A stretch of 64,000 nt of DNA from Opitutaceae bacterium EW11. Its GTDB lineage: Bacteria; Verrucomicrobiota; Verrucomicrobiia; Opitutales; Opitutaceae. The stretch covers positions 408,654 to 472,653 of the forward strand of contig QAYY01000011.1 of NCBI GenBank assembly GCA_003054665.1, read 5' to 3'. The notes below the pieces were generated by a model. It saw only the letters and a list, made by a program, of their open reading frames with translations. It was not told the DNA's origin and did no database searches. Positions within the stretch are counted from its first letter, which is position 1. Each line of letters begins with the position of its first letter. This document shows positions 1-8,574 of the stretch, in pieces. The translations under genes were made by a program, and so were the position numbers.

Positions 1-56
1 GGTTCTTGAAGCTGTAGTGCAGCCGCGACGCTGCGATAGGTTACGATAATAAACCC

Positions 57-517
57 ATGACTTCCGGACCAAGTTCGGCGTGCATCGCAATCACCGGCGC
101 CGCTGGAAATCTCGGCAGTCTCTTGGCGCGACACTTGTTGTCGGCAACGGATGCCTTCTCCCTGGAATCGAAGGCATCTACCACCTTGGCGACGACGGAA
201 AACAGACCCTACAGGATTTCTTGGATACGTGCGCGGGTACCTGGGGCACGGCAAAACCCTGGAGGCTTCCACTCGCACTGATCTATTTGGCGGCGTCATT
301 ATGCGAGCTGCAGTCGTTTGTATTTGGCACGCGCTCTCCGCTTACGCGCGACTTCATCGATATCGGCCGGTGCTCTTACTACGGCGACACCACGCGAATG
401 CGCATGGAGCTGCTGCGCTTGCTGAAGTACCCTTCGTTGCAAAACGGATCCATGACACTCACCCCGCCGATAGCGGAGTCATTTCCGGGTGCAAGAAGAG
501 CCCAAAGCTCATCTTAA
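57..517 (+). pseudogene. Remnant of an NAD-dependent epimerase/dehydratase (internal deletion plus frameshift)
   Basis: The first frame, from ATG 57, encodes an N-terminal Rossmann nucleotide-binding start with the glycine motif ITGAAGNLGSLLARHLL. After about 30 codons this frame stops resembling the family. A second frame, readable from about position 160 to 455, carries a typical extended-SDR C-terminus: YHLGDDG, PWRLPLALIYLAASLCELQ, GTRSPLTRDFIDIG and a final RYP-like segment (LLKYPSLQNG). Intact relatives have roughly 300 residues or more, so most of the middle, including the catalytic YxxxK, is missing and the two ends lie in different frames. This is read as a decayed gene, not as two short genes. 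A sequencing error alone could not explain it because the central part is absent. Confidence 0.75.
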
Positions 518-599
518 GGCGCGAGCCGTGACCGCGTGTGGAGGAAAGACAGGCGTCGTTCGCGAGTAGCGGGTTTGTGGCGGTGAGTGGTCATCCTGG

Positions 600-1436
600 G
601 TGACGAGCATGAAAACGTTGTCCTGGCTGTTCTGGATTTCGGTGGTGGCTTATCCGGTTCTCGGTTCGGAGTCTCGTGACCGGGAGAATCCGTTCGCGAA
701 CACGATTACTACGCTGTGTACCATAGTTGGCTCGAATGTGGGGACGCAGGTGATCTATCTGGCGGGCGACGGGACGTTCGTTGGTCTATCGACCACTTTC
801 TATGGCTACACTTCGCAGGCGCCGAACGGGCACCATGGACTCGTGAGGTACCAGCCGGGGTCGGGCACCTACACGGTCCAGCGGGACGCCGTCGATCCGG
901 ACCACGGATTTCTGTATCTTGATTTTGGTGACGACGTGTCGAGGGAAGAGTATTGGTTTCGGGATGCGCGCGGGGGCGCGCTCGAACCGCGAGGCTCGGG
1001 GAGCTCGTTTTCTGTCCAGCCGCGCACGGTGTTGTCCGGCGCAGCCAACGTGTCGAACCGCACTTGGGTTGAGCCCGGACGCGCGTCCATCACGGGCTTT
1101 ATCGTTCCCGAGGGAACTCGGCAGTTCGTGCTTGTTCGAGCGGTGGGTCCCGGGCTCAGAGAGTACGGGGTAGACGAGGCGCTTGCCACGCCCAGCCTGG
1201 AATTGCATTCGGCTTCCGAAGTGGTCGCGCCGCTCCTCGGTTTTGGTCCGAAAGATCACGGACCGGGTGTCACCGCGGTGACCCGGCTTGCCGGAGCGTT
1301 CCCGCTTGCGGATGGGTCGAACGATCGCTCCGCGCTGTTCATGCTGGAACCGGGCGCACACACGGTGATCACGCGGGGAGAGGCCGCAAAGGGTGAGGTG
1401 CTCACGGAGGTGTACCTGCTCCCCTTCAGCGGGTGA
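600..1436 (+). CDS. Secreted protein with Opitutaceae-type C-terminal beta domain
   Basis: A 278-residue protein with an N-terminal signal peptide (hydrophobic LSWLFWISVVAYPVLG, then SES). The start is GTG 600 or ATG 609; neither has a clear Shine-Dalgarno sequence. The N-terminal half is a small beta-rich region with repeated YxG/TxY-type strands. The C-terminal half, about residues 140-278, resembles the domain repeated at the end of the NHL protein at 5943-8117: NVSNRTWVEPGRASITGF and VLVRAVGPGLREYGV correspond there to NISTRSYVGTGGSIQIAGF and VLIRATGPAL. It is probably exported or surface-attached. No enzymatic motif is visible and its function is unknown. It stands alone on this strand between the epimerase remnant and a convergent monooxygenase gene. 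Confidence 0.8.
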   Translation: MTSMKTLSWLFWISVVAYPVLGSESRDRENPFANTITTLCTIVGSNVGTQVIYLAGDGTFVGLSTTFYGYTSQAPNGHHGLVRYQPGSGTYTVQRDAVDPDHGFLYLDFGDDVSREEYWFRDARGGALEPRGSGSSFSVQPRTVLSGAANVSNRTWVEPGRASITGFIVPEGTRQFVLVRAVGPGLREYGVDEALATPSLELHSASEVVAPLLGFGPKDHGPGVTAVTRLAGAFPLADGSNDRSALFMLEPGAHTVITRGEAAKGEVLTEVYLLPFSG

Positions 1437-1446
1437 CTGTCTGAGC

Positions 1447-2469
1447 TCACCGCCAACCCAATCCGGGCGCGACGTGGGTGAGGAGGGAGGTGAGGATGTG
1501 GACGTTGTATTCAACGCCGAGCTGGTTGGGGATGGTCAGCAGCAGCGTGTCGGCTTCGGCGATGGCTTCGTCTTTCTTGAGCTGCCCGATGAGCGCGTCG
1601 GGTTCGGCGGCGTAGCTCCGGCCGAAGATTGCCCGCGTCGTTGCATCGAGATATCCGATCTGGTCCGACTGCTCGCCGTCGCTTCCGAAGTACGCGCGGT
1701 CGAGGTCGTTCATCACCGGAAAAATACGTCGGCTCACGGAAACACGGGCGGGGCGGTTGTGACCTGCCTCGGCCCAGGCGACTCGAAACGCACGGATCTG
1801 TTTCGCTTGCTGGATGTGGAGCGGCTCGCCGGTTTCGTCGAACTTCAGCGTGGAGCTCTGAAGGTTCATCCCGAGTTTGGCCGCCCAGACAGCGGTCGCA
1901 TTCGTTGCCGAACCCCACCAGATCCGCTCACGCAAACTCTCGGAAAACGGCTCGAGCCGCAAAAGCCCCGGAGGGTTGGGAAACATCGGGCGGGGGTTGG
2001 GCTTTGCGAAGCCTTTCCCGCTGAGAAGATCGAGAAAGGTTTCGGCGTGTCGCCGTCCCAGCGCGGCGTCGTCCTCATCATCTTTCGGTTGATATCCGAA
2101 GTGCCGCCACCCATCGATCACTTGCTCGGGAGAACCGCGGCTGATGCCCAGCTGCAACCTCGAGCCGGCGATCAAGTCGGCCGCGCCAGCGTCCTCCGCC
2201 ATGTAGTGCGGGTTCTCATACCGCATGTCGATCACGGCGGTGCCGATTTCGATCTTCTTTGTCCTGGCGCCGACGGCGGCCAGAAGTGGAAACGGCGAGG
2301 CGAGCTGCCGGGCGAAGTGGTGAACGCGGAAGTAGGCGCCGTCGAGTCCCAGCCGTTCGGCCTCGACCGCGAGGTCGATCGACTGCTGCAGCACGTCCGA
2401 AGCGGAGCGCGCCTGCGAGTGCGAGGATGCCGACCAATGGCCAAACGAGAGGAACCCGATCTTCTTCAT
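1447..2469 (-). CDS. Luciferase-like (LLM class) flavin-dependent monooxygenase
   Basis: A 340-residue bacterial-luciferase-family TIM-barrel protein. The start is placed at ATG 2469 (MKKIGFLSFGHW), where family similarity begins; an upstream in-frame start at 2505 would add 12 unlikely residues. Family hallmarks are the N-terminal barrel strand, AERLGLDGAYFRVHHF, a PFPLLAAVGARTKKIEIGTAV segment and the RLQLGISRG loop. Such enzymes use reduced flavin supplied by a partner reductase to oxygenate organic substrates; the substrate cannot be told from sequence. It reads in the same direction as the PadR/glycosidase operon but is separated from it by about 85 bases, so co-transcription is uncertain. 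It converges on the secreted-protein gene that ends at 1436. Confidence 0.88.
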   Translation of the reverse strand: MKKIGFLSFGHWSASSHSQARSASDVLQQSIDLAVEAERLGLDGAYFRVHHFARQLASPFPLLAAVGARTKKIEIGTAVIDMRYENPHYMAEDAGAADLIAGSRLQLGISRGSPEQVIDGWRHFGYQPKDDEDDAALGRRHAETFLDLLSGKGFAKPNPRPMFPNPPGLLRLEPFSESLRERIWWGSATNATAVWAAKLGMNLQSSTLKFDETGEPLHIQQAKQIRAFRVAWAEAGHNRPARVSVSRRIFPVMNDLDRAYFGSDGEQSDQIGYLDATTRAIFGRSYAAEPDALIGQLKKDEAIAEADTLLLTIPNQLGVEYNVHILTSLLTHVAPGLGWR

Positions 2470-2553
2470 GGGCCGCACGTGTACACACGATCGGCCGAAT
2501 CGCAAAACGCTGTGACAACCTGGAGGGGCGCGGCGGTCCGCGCGAATCGCGTT

Positions 2554-3201
2554 TCAGAGAAAGCTGTCCACGATCCGACCGAAGCGGCGGCCGGCGAGGG
2601 CGCTTGTGACGATGGCGAGCGCCACCGCGGCGACGTGGGGGACATTCGAGAGCCAGGCTGAGCGCTCGATGGGGGCGTGAAAAACGATCACGACGCGCAG
2701 CACGGAGTCGACGGCCAGCGCCACGCCGATTCCGAGCGTCACCCAGCGGTGAGTGGCGCGGAACTCCCGGGATTCAGCCCAAGCGCGTTCATAGGCGGCG
2801 ATCCGGGCCGGGCCTCCGGCGGCGGCCATCACGCGGGAGCCGGGGTAACTCACGGGAATCGAGAAGATCGCGGAATAGGCCAGATAGACTGCGGCGGCTC
2901 CGGTGTAGAACGAAGGGCGGGCCAGCATCAGCCGGGGATCTCTCACGAATACGATTACCAGGATCGAGACGGCGATCTCCAGGAGGACCAGGCATCCTGC
3001 GGAATCCAGCCCGCGTTGCCGAACGGTGTTGATGCCGGCGCTGATCGCCGCCGCCAACCCCGCAGCCGTCAGCGCCCAGACGGCGGCCGCGCCGAAAGCC
3101 GAGACAGCCAGGTACGCAACGAACGGCATGATCACGTCCAGCAAGTATGGTCGGAGCAGGGTCCACGCAGAAGGGGGATTCGGACGGGTCGAGTCGTTCA
3201 T
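2554..3201 (-). CDS. VC0807-like multi-pass membrane protein
   Basis: A 215-residue integral membrane protein with about six hydrophobic segments, for example VIMPFVAYLAVSAFGAAAVW, LVLLEIAVSILVIVF and LGIGVALAVDSVLRVVIVF. A conserved-looking short stretch between helices (RPSFYTGAAAVYL) and an acidic AYERAWAESREFRATHR loop match small membrane proteins of the VC0807 type, which often accompany transcriptional regulators and have no established function. Its ATG overlaps the stop of the upstream glycoside hydrolase gene (ATGA at 3198-3201), so the two are likely translationally coupled. With the PadR gene farther upstream it forms a three-gene operon. The family assignment rests on general pattern and is moderate. 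Confidence 0.72.
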   Translation of the reverse strand: MNDSTRPNPPSAWTLLRPYLLDVIMPFVAYLAVSAFGAAAVWALTAAGLAAAISAGINTVRQRGLDSAGCLVLLEIAVSILVIVFVRDPRLMLARPSFYTGAAAVYLAYSAIFSIPVSYPGSRVMAAAGGPARIAAYERAWAESREFRATHRWVTLGIGVALAVDSVLRVVIVFHAPIERSAWLSNVPHVAAVALAIVTSALAGRRFGRIVDSFL

Positions 3202-4736
3202 GGGGCGGTTTCCTTGCGATCGGCGGCGCTCCGGCGGGATTCGATGAAAAGCGGTGTATCCGAAACGTGGACGATGATTCCCTCACCGGACGGCTCGGCG
3301 GCAGTTGTTTCGCCGAAGGCGGTTGCGATCGACACAGCCTCTCCGTCACAGTCACACAAGAGGTGGCAGGTTATGGGCGGCGAGTCCTCGCCGGAGAACG
3401 CGTCGCGACGTTGCCAGACGACCCATGCCGGATGCGGCTCGCCGCGATCGACGCGAAACAGAAACACGGAGGGGTCGGGCAGGGGGACGCGCCGCACCTC
3501 CCGGGCGTCCAGGAGAAGACCCGCCAGGCGCCGAAACACCGACGCCGTGGGCCCCTGTTCCACCCAGCGCTCGGCCTCCCAGCGCAGCATCCCGATTTTC
3601 CCATACATCAGCGTCATCAGATCGTCGCGTGGTCCGGGCAAAACAGGCAGTTGCCAGTACAGAGTGCGCTGCACGCCGGCCGCGCGGGCGAGGACATTGC
3701 GCATCACGAGCTGACGGGACTGGATACGGAGCAGCTTCGCTTCGAGTTCGGGCGCGCAGCCCTGGAGAAACATCTGTGTCTGCGGTGGAAGCGATTCCGC
3801 GCGTTCGTACAGCTCGGCGATCTGGCGCGCCGGGCCTTCGGGCCGGGAGGGCAGCCCTTGTGCGTCGGTTTCGCCGATCTGGTTCGACCACGCATCCACG
3901 AGCGGCAGGTAACACCGATTCTCGGCAAACTCGAAGAAGTTGGGACCGCCGTATTCGGTGCAGACGATCGGACGCGGACAACCGGCGTCGCGCATCATCG
4001 TATGGACGTGTTCCACGCGGGCACCGATGGTGTATGGATCGCCGTAGAGCCGGAGGTCGAAAAAGTCGAAGGCGCCGGCCGCGTGCTTCAGGACGTAGCT
4101 GAAGAATTCCAGTCCCTGTGCCTGACGGGGAAACGGTTCTGTACGCTGATCGGGCAGAGGATCGAGTCTCGGCGGCACGAACATGCCGTCGTGCCCTCCG
4201 AGAATCACCTGGGCCGACGGGTCCGCGTCTTTCACCGCGCGATGGAAGACGCGGAGCTGCGCAGCGTACTCTTCCCGGGAGCCGCTCCAGAAAACGGGGT
4301 TGTTGGGTTCGGCGTCGTTCTGGAAATACCGGATCCGTCCGCCGGCTCGCTGCACGAGCTGAAAAACGAGGATGTAGTAGTCGTCCAACGATTTCGCCGG
4401 AGACGGCGGCAGCATCGCGGAAGACTTTTGGGTCGCCCAGCGAGACGCGGAGAAGAGCGAGACGAGCCCCTGGTCGGGCTCTTCGAGCTGTGCGGCGAAT
4501 GCGTCGAGCGCTGACCAGTTGTATTGCCCGCGCTCTGGTTCGAGCTGCTGCCAGAACAAGTAGACCTTGGTGAAACGTCCCCCGAGCCGCCGCACTTCGG
4601 GGAAAAAGCGCACCGCCGGCAAACCGCAATAGCCGTAGACGAAACACCAGGATAGGCCGAGCGCCGCAGGGATCTCGCCGGGCGGGTGCGCGAGCCGGGA
4701 TTCCGAATGGAAAGGAGAACGAGCCTGATGCGTCAT
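3198..4736 (-). CDS. Clan GH-A glycoside hydrolase (GH39-like)
   Basis: A 512-residue (beta/alpha)8-barrel protein with no signal peptide, so probably cytoplasmic. The start is taken at ATG 4736 (MTHQARSPF); a longer reading to 4844 overlaps the upstream PadR gene heavily and begins with low-quality sequence. Barrel features are FTKVYLFWQQLEPERGQYNW, typical of the strand-2 region of GH-A enzymes, a likely acid/base Glu in NDAEPNNP (the usual N-E-P motif, here A-E-P) and a likely nucleophile Glu in VCTEYGGPNFFEF. A C-terminal beta-rich domain covers about the last 120 residues. The substrate is unknown. It lies 26 bases after padR and overlaps the membrane protein gene downstream. GH39-type specificity is a guess; another GH-A family is possible. 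Confidence 0.7.
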   Translation of the reverse strand: MTHQARSPFHSESRLAHPPGEIPAALGLSWCFVYGYCGLPAVRFFPEVRRLGGRFTKVYLFWQQLEPERGQYNWSALDAFAAQLEEPDQGLVSLFSASRWATQKSSAMLPPSPAKSLDDYYILVFQLVQRAGGRIRYFQNDAEPNNPVFWSGSREEYAAQLRVFHRAVKDADPSAQVILGGHDGMFVPPRLDPLPDQRTEPFPRQAQGLEFFSYVLKHAAGAFDFFDLRLYGDPYTIGARVEHVHTMMRDAGCPRPIVCTEYGGPNFFEFAENRCYLPLVDAWSNQIGETDAQGLPSRPEGPARQIAELYERAESLPPQTQMFLQGCAPELEAKLLRIQSRQLVMRNVLARAAGVQRTLYWQLPVLPGPRDDLMTLMYGKIGMLRWEAERWVEQGPTASVFRRLAGLLLDAREVRRVPLPDPSVFLFRVDRGEPHPAWVVWQRRDAFSGEDSPPITCHLLCDCDGEAVSIATAFGETTAAEPSGEGIIVHVSDTPLFIESRRSAADRKETAP

Positions 4737-4762
4737 CGGCGGAAATAACTGCTCGTCCTGCT

Positions 4763-5404
4763 TCAGGTCTTGCTGCGGGAACGCGATCGCTTGCCGTCGG
4801 CATGGGCGGCGGCGGCTTGGCGAAGAACCGTGTCCGTGTTCCACCGCAATGTGCCGGAACGGATGTCGGCGAGCAGCTGTTTTGCCCAGCTCGCCTCCGC
4901 GGCCATCATCGCCCGCGCATACTCCGACTCCACCAGATGAATACGGCCGACGCGCGCCCGAGCTTCTTCGATCGTGGCGTCGAGCGCGCGCCCCAAGATT
5001 TCCAATTCTGCGAGCCGGCGTTCCAATTGCGCCGCGGCTTCGGTGGGGGAGAGATGCACGAGAAAACTCACGCTGCCGAGGAAGTCGGAGCGCTCCCGCA
5101 CGGGTGTGGCGATCTTCCGCTTTAGCCAGGTCAGGAGCATCTCGCGTCCGGAGTCCGTCAGCGTGTAGGCGGTCCGCTCCGGGCGAAGTCCTTCCCGCGT
5201 GGTCGGCCCCTCTGCAATCGCGCCGTCGCGCACCAAGCGTGCGATGGCGTGGTAGAGCGAACCGCGTTTCAGCACCAGAAAGTCGTCTTTATGCCGGGCC
5301 TTGAGGAGCCGCAGGATATCGTACGGGTGCATCGGCGCCTCGCGCAGCGTTGCCAACACTGCGATCTCCCAGAGTCCATAGACCGGCGGTGCCTTTAAGC
5401 TCAT
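4763..5404 (-). CDS. PadR-family transcriptional regulator
   Basis: A 213-residue protein with an N-terminal winged-helix PadR domain: PVYGLWEIAVLATLREAPMHPYDILRLLKA followed by the LKRGSLYHAIARLVRDGAI recognition region and a RTAYTLTDSGREML wing. A C-terminal helical region (LERRLAELEILGRALDATIEE) is the usual Vir_C-like dimerisation part. The start is ATG 5404, where family similarity begins; an upstream start at 5605 would add 67 unrelated residues and run over the putative operator. PadR proteins are usually repressors of their own operon that respond to a small ligand. Here it heads an operon with a GH-A hydrolase and a membrane protein. A perfect inverted repeat lies 7 bases upstream of the start codon. 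Confidence 0.9.
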   Translation of the reverse strand: MSLKAPPVYGLWEIAVLATLREAPMHPYDILRLLKARHKDDFLVLKRGSLYHAIARLVRDGAIAEGPTTREGLRPERTAYTLTDSGREMLLTWLKRKIATPVRERSDFLGSVSFLVHLSPTEAAAQLERRLAELEILGRALDATIEEARARVGRIHLVESEYARAMMAAEASWAKQLLADIRSGTLRWNTDTVLRQAAAAHADGKRSRSRSKT

Positions 5405-5410
5405 GCGAAA

Positions 5411-5426
5411 TAGCTCATCTGAGCTA
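5411..5426. promoter_or_regulatory. Inverted repeat, candidate PadR operator
   Basis: TAGCTCA-TC-TGAGCTA is a perfect 7-base inverted repeat with a 2-base centre. It sits 7-22 bases upstream of the padR start codon, where a bound dimer would block the ribosome-binding and promoter region. It differs from the best-known PadR site (ATGT/ACAT half-sites), so its assignment to this regulator is by position only. Confidence 0.5.
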
Positions 5427-5942
5427 AAACCGAAGTCAAGTTGCCGGTAGGAATACTTCGGAGGTGCGAATGGAGGTTCGGCGAAGCTGGCTGGACCACT
5501 TTGGTCGCTCGAGGCTGCGCCCTGGCTCGGCCGTCTGCCTTTGCCGTGCTTCGAAAGGGCGAAGCGCTTCGGTAGCAGCCGCCCTGCGAGAGCGGCTGGC
5601 CTCATGCGTGGAGGGGCGCCGGTGTTTTCCGGGCAACCCGACCAAGTCCTACCGATCCAAGGAGCCCGTGCGGGTCGTGGGCGAGGTGACCGAGTGGCAG
5701 GGGCACGCGCCGGAGGTGCTTTTTGATGGTTTTGAAGTCGGAGAGACCGGAGTCGTGCCTATTCCGAATTCACCCCGGGCAGTGATTTGGAGCTGCTATG
5801 CCCTGCGCTTCTTGGCGCCCATGCGTATCCGCGCGGTGTCCAGTCGACTTCGTCACCGCGGAGAGCAAGCGCTCCGCGGCGTGCGCCGCCGATTGATACG
5901 GTAACCCGCGCGGCACCCTCCTTCTCGGGCACCTACTCAGCA
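5427..5942. other. Intergenic stretch with no convincing gene
   Basis: About 500 bases between the divergent padR promoter and the 3' end of the NHL-protein gene. A 146-codon open frame on the plus strand (5464-5904) has an arginine-rich, low-quality first half and no recognisable domain. Its second half (PVRVVGEVTEWQGHAPEVLF) looks more protein-like and could be a gene remnant. No RNA gene, repeat or clear terminator was seen. Confidence 0.45.
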
Positions 5943-8117
5943 TCAAGGGATTTCGTACACCTCAATCAAGGTGACTCCTGTTGCATCACCCTTGCCCGTA
6001 ACTTGAGCGGTGTAGGCGCCGGGTTTCAGCGTCAGCACAAGCGCGGCGTCCTTGCTATTCGTGGGCCATGCAAATGCATGCGTATACTCAGCCGCATCGC
6101 CGACCTCGCTCGGTGACCAGTCATCGTTCGTAGCGATCTGCGTCTGGCCCGAATAAACTGTCAGCACGGGGTCGGCTAGCGTTCCCGGCACCCGGTATGG
6201 AGCAACTGCGATCCCAGGACCGCTGGCTCGGATCAGCACATTTTTGGGAAAGTCCCCGGATACGACGAAGCCCGCGATTTGCACGTTCGCGCCCGTTCTG
6301 GTTTCGGAGCGAGTGGAAATGTTCGTGAGCCGGCTCTTGCCAGACGAGCCGATTTCAAAAACCTCCACGAGCGCCACACCAACACCCTCGTTCTTTCCGC
6401 TTACCTGCGCAGTGTAGGCTCCTGGATCGAGCGTTAAGACGAAGGCGGCGTCCTTGCCGCCGCGAACAAGCGCAAATGCTCCTGTCTTTGCGTTGGCAGC
6501 CTCAACAGCCGTCGCGTTGGTTGCGTCCGTTGACCAATCGTCGTTGGTTGCGATTATTGTTTGCCCGGAAAAGACCGTGAGGACGGGATCGGCCAAGGTG
6601 CCTGGGACGTTAAATGGGGCGTTCGCCAATGCCGGACCCGTTGCCCGAATGAGCACGGTCTTCTTTTCAGTACCGTTGATTATGAACCCGGCGATCTGAA
6701 TGCTTCCGCCTGTACCGACGTAGGAGCGCGTAGAAATATTGGAGAGCCGTGACGAATACGCGTCGGGATTTATGGTCAAAGTAGCCGTTTCGCTAGTTTC
6801 CGTCGCTGTGCTGTTCGAGACTACGCAGGAATAGATGCCGGCATCATCGAAGGTGACATTCGAGATTAGGAGACTTGCAGAAGTCGCGCCGGAGATCGCC
6901 ATGCCATTTTTCAGCCACTGGTAAGTCGCCGGCCCTTGGGCTGACACGGTGAAAAGAACGCTGCCCCCCAGAGATGTCATTTGCGAGATGGGCTGCACCA
7001 GCACAACTCCGCCCGAGGTGTAGGACCCGATCCGGACAGCGTTTGCACTCGAATCGATGATATAAAGCCAACCTTGGGTTCCCACTAAAACTCCTGCTGG
7101 TCCGAAAAATCCTGCTGCTCGACCTGTTCCGTCGCCGCTCCCCAGCTGATTGGGAGCGCCTGCAACAGTACTCACCTCGCCATCTGCGGTGATCTTCCGA
7201 ATCGTTCCATTCAAGTCAGTAATGAATAGCGTCCCCGCTGAATCCACGGCAATAGCAGTTGGCACTGCGAATCGTGCTTCTCCTGCAGGGCCGTCGGTCG
7301 AACCGGAATAGCCTGCCTTTCCAGCATAGGTGGACACCGTTCCGTCAACCGCGATTTTCCTGATGATACAGTTACCGGTATCCGCCACATAGACAGTACC
7401 GTCGGCTGCGACCGCAACGCCCTGTGGTGCATTGAACCGTGCTGTGGAACCGATTCCGTTTGCGGACCCAAGGTTCCCAGCCGAACCGGCAAGCGTCGTC
7501 ACCTCGCCCGAAATGCTAACCTTCCGGATGTTGTGATAGGAAGCATCGGCTACATAGAGGTTTCCCGAAGCGTCGCATGCGACGCCGCAGAGAAGGCCGA
7601 ATCCCGCGGCAGCACCAACCCCATCAACACTGCCGACAACCGCGGTGCTGCCGGCGACGGTCGAAACGGTTCCGTCCGCAGAGATCTTTCGGATTGTCCT
7701 GTTGTGAGAGTCGGCAACATACACATTCTTCGAGGCATCCATTGCTAGCCCCTGGGGATATGAAAAGCGGGCTTCGCCAGAAGCGCCGTCGTTCGATCCT
7801 GCCGAACCGAGTTTGCCAGCCCACGTTGTCACGTCGCCCGTTGGCGATACCTTGCGAATCACATGGTTTCCGGAATCCGCGACGTAGACTGTCCCGTCTG
7901 GATCTACAGTGATCCCTAGCGGGCTGTTGAATCTGGCGCCGTCAAAGGTTCCTTTCGTTTCCCCCGCCAACGTCCAGAACGTATACGGCGTACTATAGTT
8001 TGTCGCGGCGATCGCGGATTCTACGAGTACGCCTATGAACCCTAGAAGGGGCAGGAGCCGAAAGTGCGGACCCCGCAGATTGGGCAATGCAGAGGATAAC
8101 GCGGATATGGATTTCAT
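5943..8117 (-). CDS. Secreted NHL-repeat protein with Ig-like and tandem C-terminal beta domains
   Basis: A 724-residue exported protein. Residues 1-38 form a signal peptide ending ...VESAIA. Residues about 45-375 contain six NHL beta-propeller repeats of roughly 55 residues, each with a core like GTVYVADSGNHVIRKVS followed by VTTWAGKLGS..DG; one six-bladed propeller is likely. Residues about 378-455 form an Ig-like domain (TYQWLKNGMAISGATSASL, DDAGIYSCVVSNS). Residues about 460-590 and 595-724 are two tandem copies of a beta domain (LSNISTRSYVGTGGS; VLIRATGPAL; LADPVLTVFSGQ; GAYTAQVSGKNEGVG). The same domain ends the protein at 600-1436. Propellers of this kind bind protein or carbohydrate partners. 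No catalytic residues are evident and the role is unknown. Confidence 0.88.
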   Translation of the reverse strand: MKSISALSSALPNLRGPHFRLLPLLGFIGVLVESAIAATNYSTPYTFWTLAGETKGTFDGARFNSPLGITVDPDGTVYVADSGNHVIRKVSPTGDVTTWAGKLGSAGSNDGASGEARFSYPQGLAMDASKNVYVADSHNRTIRKISADGTVSTVAGSTAVVGSVDGVGAAAGFGLLCGVACDASGNLYVADASYHNIRKVSISGEVTTLAGSAGNLGSANGIGSTARFNAPQGVAVAADGTVYVADTGNCIIRKIAVDGTVSTYAGKAGYSGSTDGPAGEARFAVPTAIAVDSAGTLFITDLNGTIRKITADGEVSTVAGAPNQLGSGDGTGRAAGFFGPAGVLVGTQGWLYIIDSSANAVRIGSYTSGGVVLVQPISQMTSLGGSVLFTVSAQGPATYQWLKNGMAISGATSASLLISNVTFDDAGIYSCVVSNSTATETSETATLTINPDAYSSRLSNISTRSYVGTGGSIQIAGFIINGTEKKTVLIRATGPALANAPFNVPGTLADPVLTVFSGQTIIATNDDWSTDATNATAVEAANAKTGAFALVRGGKDAAFVLTLDPGAYTAQVSGKNEGVGVALVEVFEIGSSGKSRLTNISTRSETRTGANVQIAGFVVSGDFPKNVLIRASGPGIAVAPYRVPGTLADPVLTVYSGQTQIATNDDWSPSEVGDAAEYTHAFAWPTNSKDAALVLTLKPGAYTAQVTGKGDATGVTLIEVYEIP

Positions 8118-8536
8118 CGCTGGATTTGGCAGAGCGCGGGCGGTACTCAGTCGCCCACTACGATCGCCCCGCCGGAGTTATCCGCGACGATGGAATCTAT
8201 TCGGCGCCGGTCCGATCCGGAAATCTCAAAAATCCGGTAAACATCCAGTCGATGCAGTACTTGTCCAGGGAGGGGACGCCACGGATCAACCGAATTGTCT
8301 ATAGGCACACCGCGGTTGACCGGCGGGAATGGTGTAAACGCGCCTTCGACAGTAACCAGGTGTATTCTGCAGAAGAAGCCTGCCGAACCGGTGGCACGCC
8401 GACTCACGGAGTGAATCGAGAGAATCCCAGCGCGTGAGATGGTTCTGAATACGTCCGGCTGCGAGGGATAGCAGGGGAGATTCGCCACGCTGTGGCGGGG
8501 CGCGCCTTGATGAGGTGACCACGGTGTGCCTATTCT
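8118..8536. other. Intergenic region upstream of the NHL-protein gene
   Basis: About 420 bases between the TonB receptor's terminator hairpin and the NHL-protein start, both on the minus strand. It presumably holds the NHL-protein promoter. A 113-codon minus-strand frame (8147-8488) contains a plausible-looking stretch (FPPVNRGVPIDNSVDPW) but no known domain. I could not support a gene here. Confidence 0.4.
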
Positions 8537-8564
8537 CGGCTTCCGGCCGCATGGCCGGAAGCCG
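8537..8564 (-). terminator. Hairpin after the TonB receptor gene
   Basis: A perfect 12-base stem, CGGCTTCCGGCC, with a GCAT loop, lies 10 bases downstream of the receptor stop codon. The following minus-strand bases are only weakly T-rich, so termination may be inefficient or Rho-assisted. Confidence 0.6.
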
Positions 8565-8574
8565 GATTCGTTGA

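Noticed and set aside
3147-4514. Long plus-strand open frame of 455 codons opposite the GH-A hydrolase gene
   Set aside because: It is the shadow of the minus-strand gene. It has no recognisable domain, is rich in Arg and Gly, and the minus strand has catalytic motifs and start/stop coupling.
5464-5904. 146-codon plus-strand frame divergent from padR
   Set aside because: It has an Arg-rich first half, no domain and no ribosome-binding site, and it runs out of the padR promoter region.
8147-8488. 113-codon minus-strand frame upstream of the NHL gene
   Set aside because: It has no recognisable domain, ribosome-binding site or partner. It may be a remnant, but it cannot be supported as a gene.
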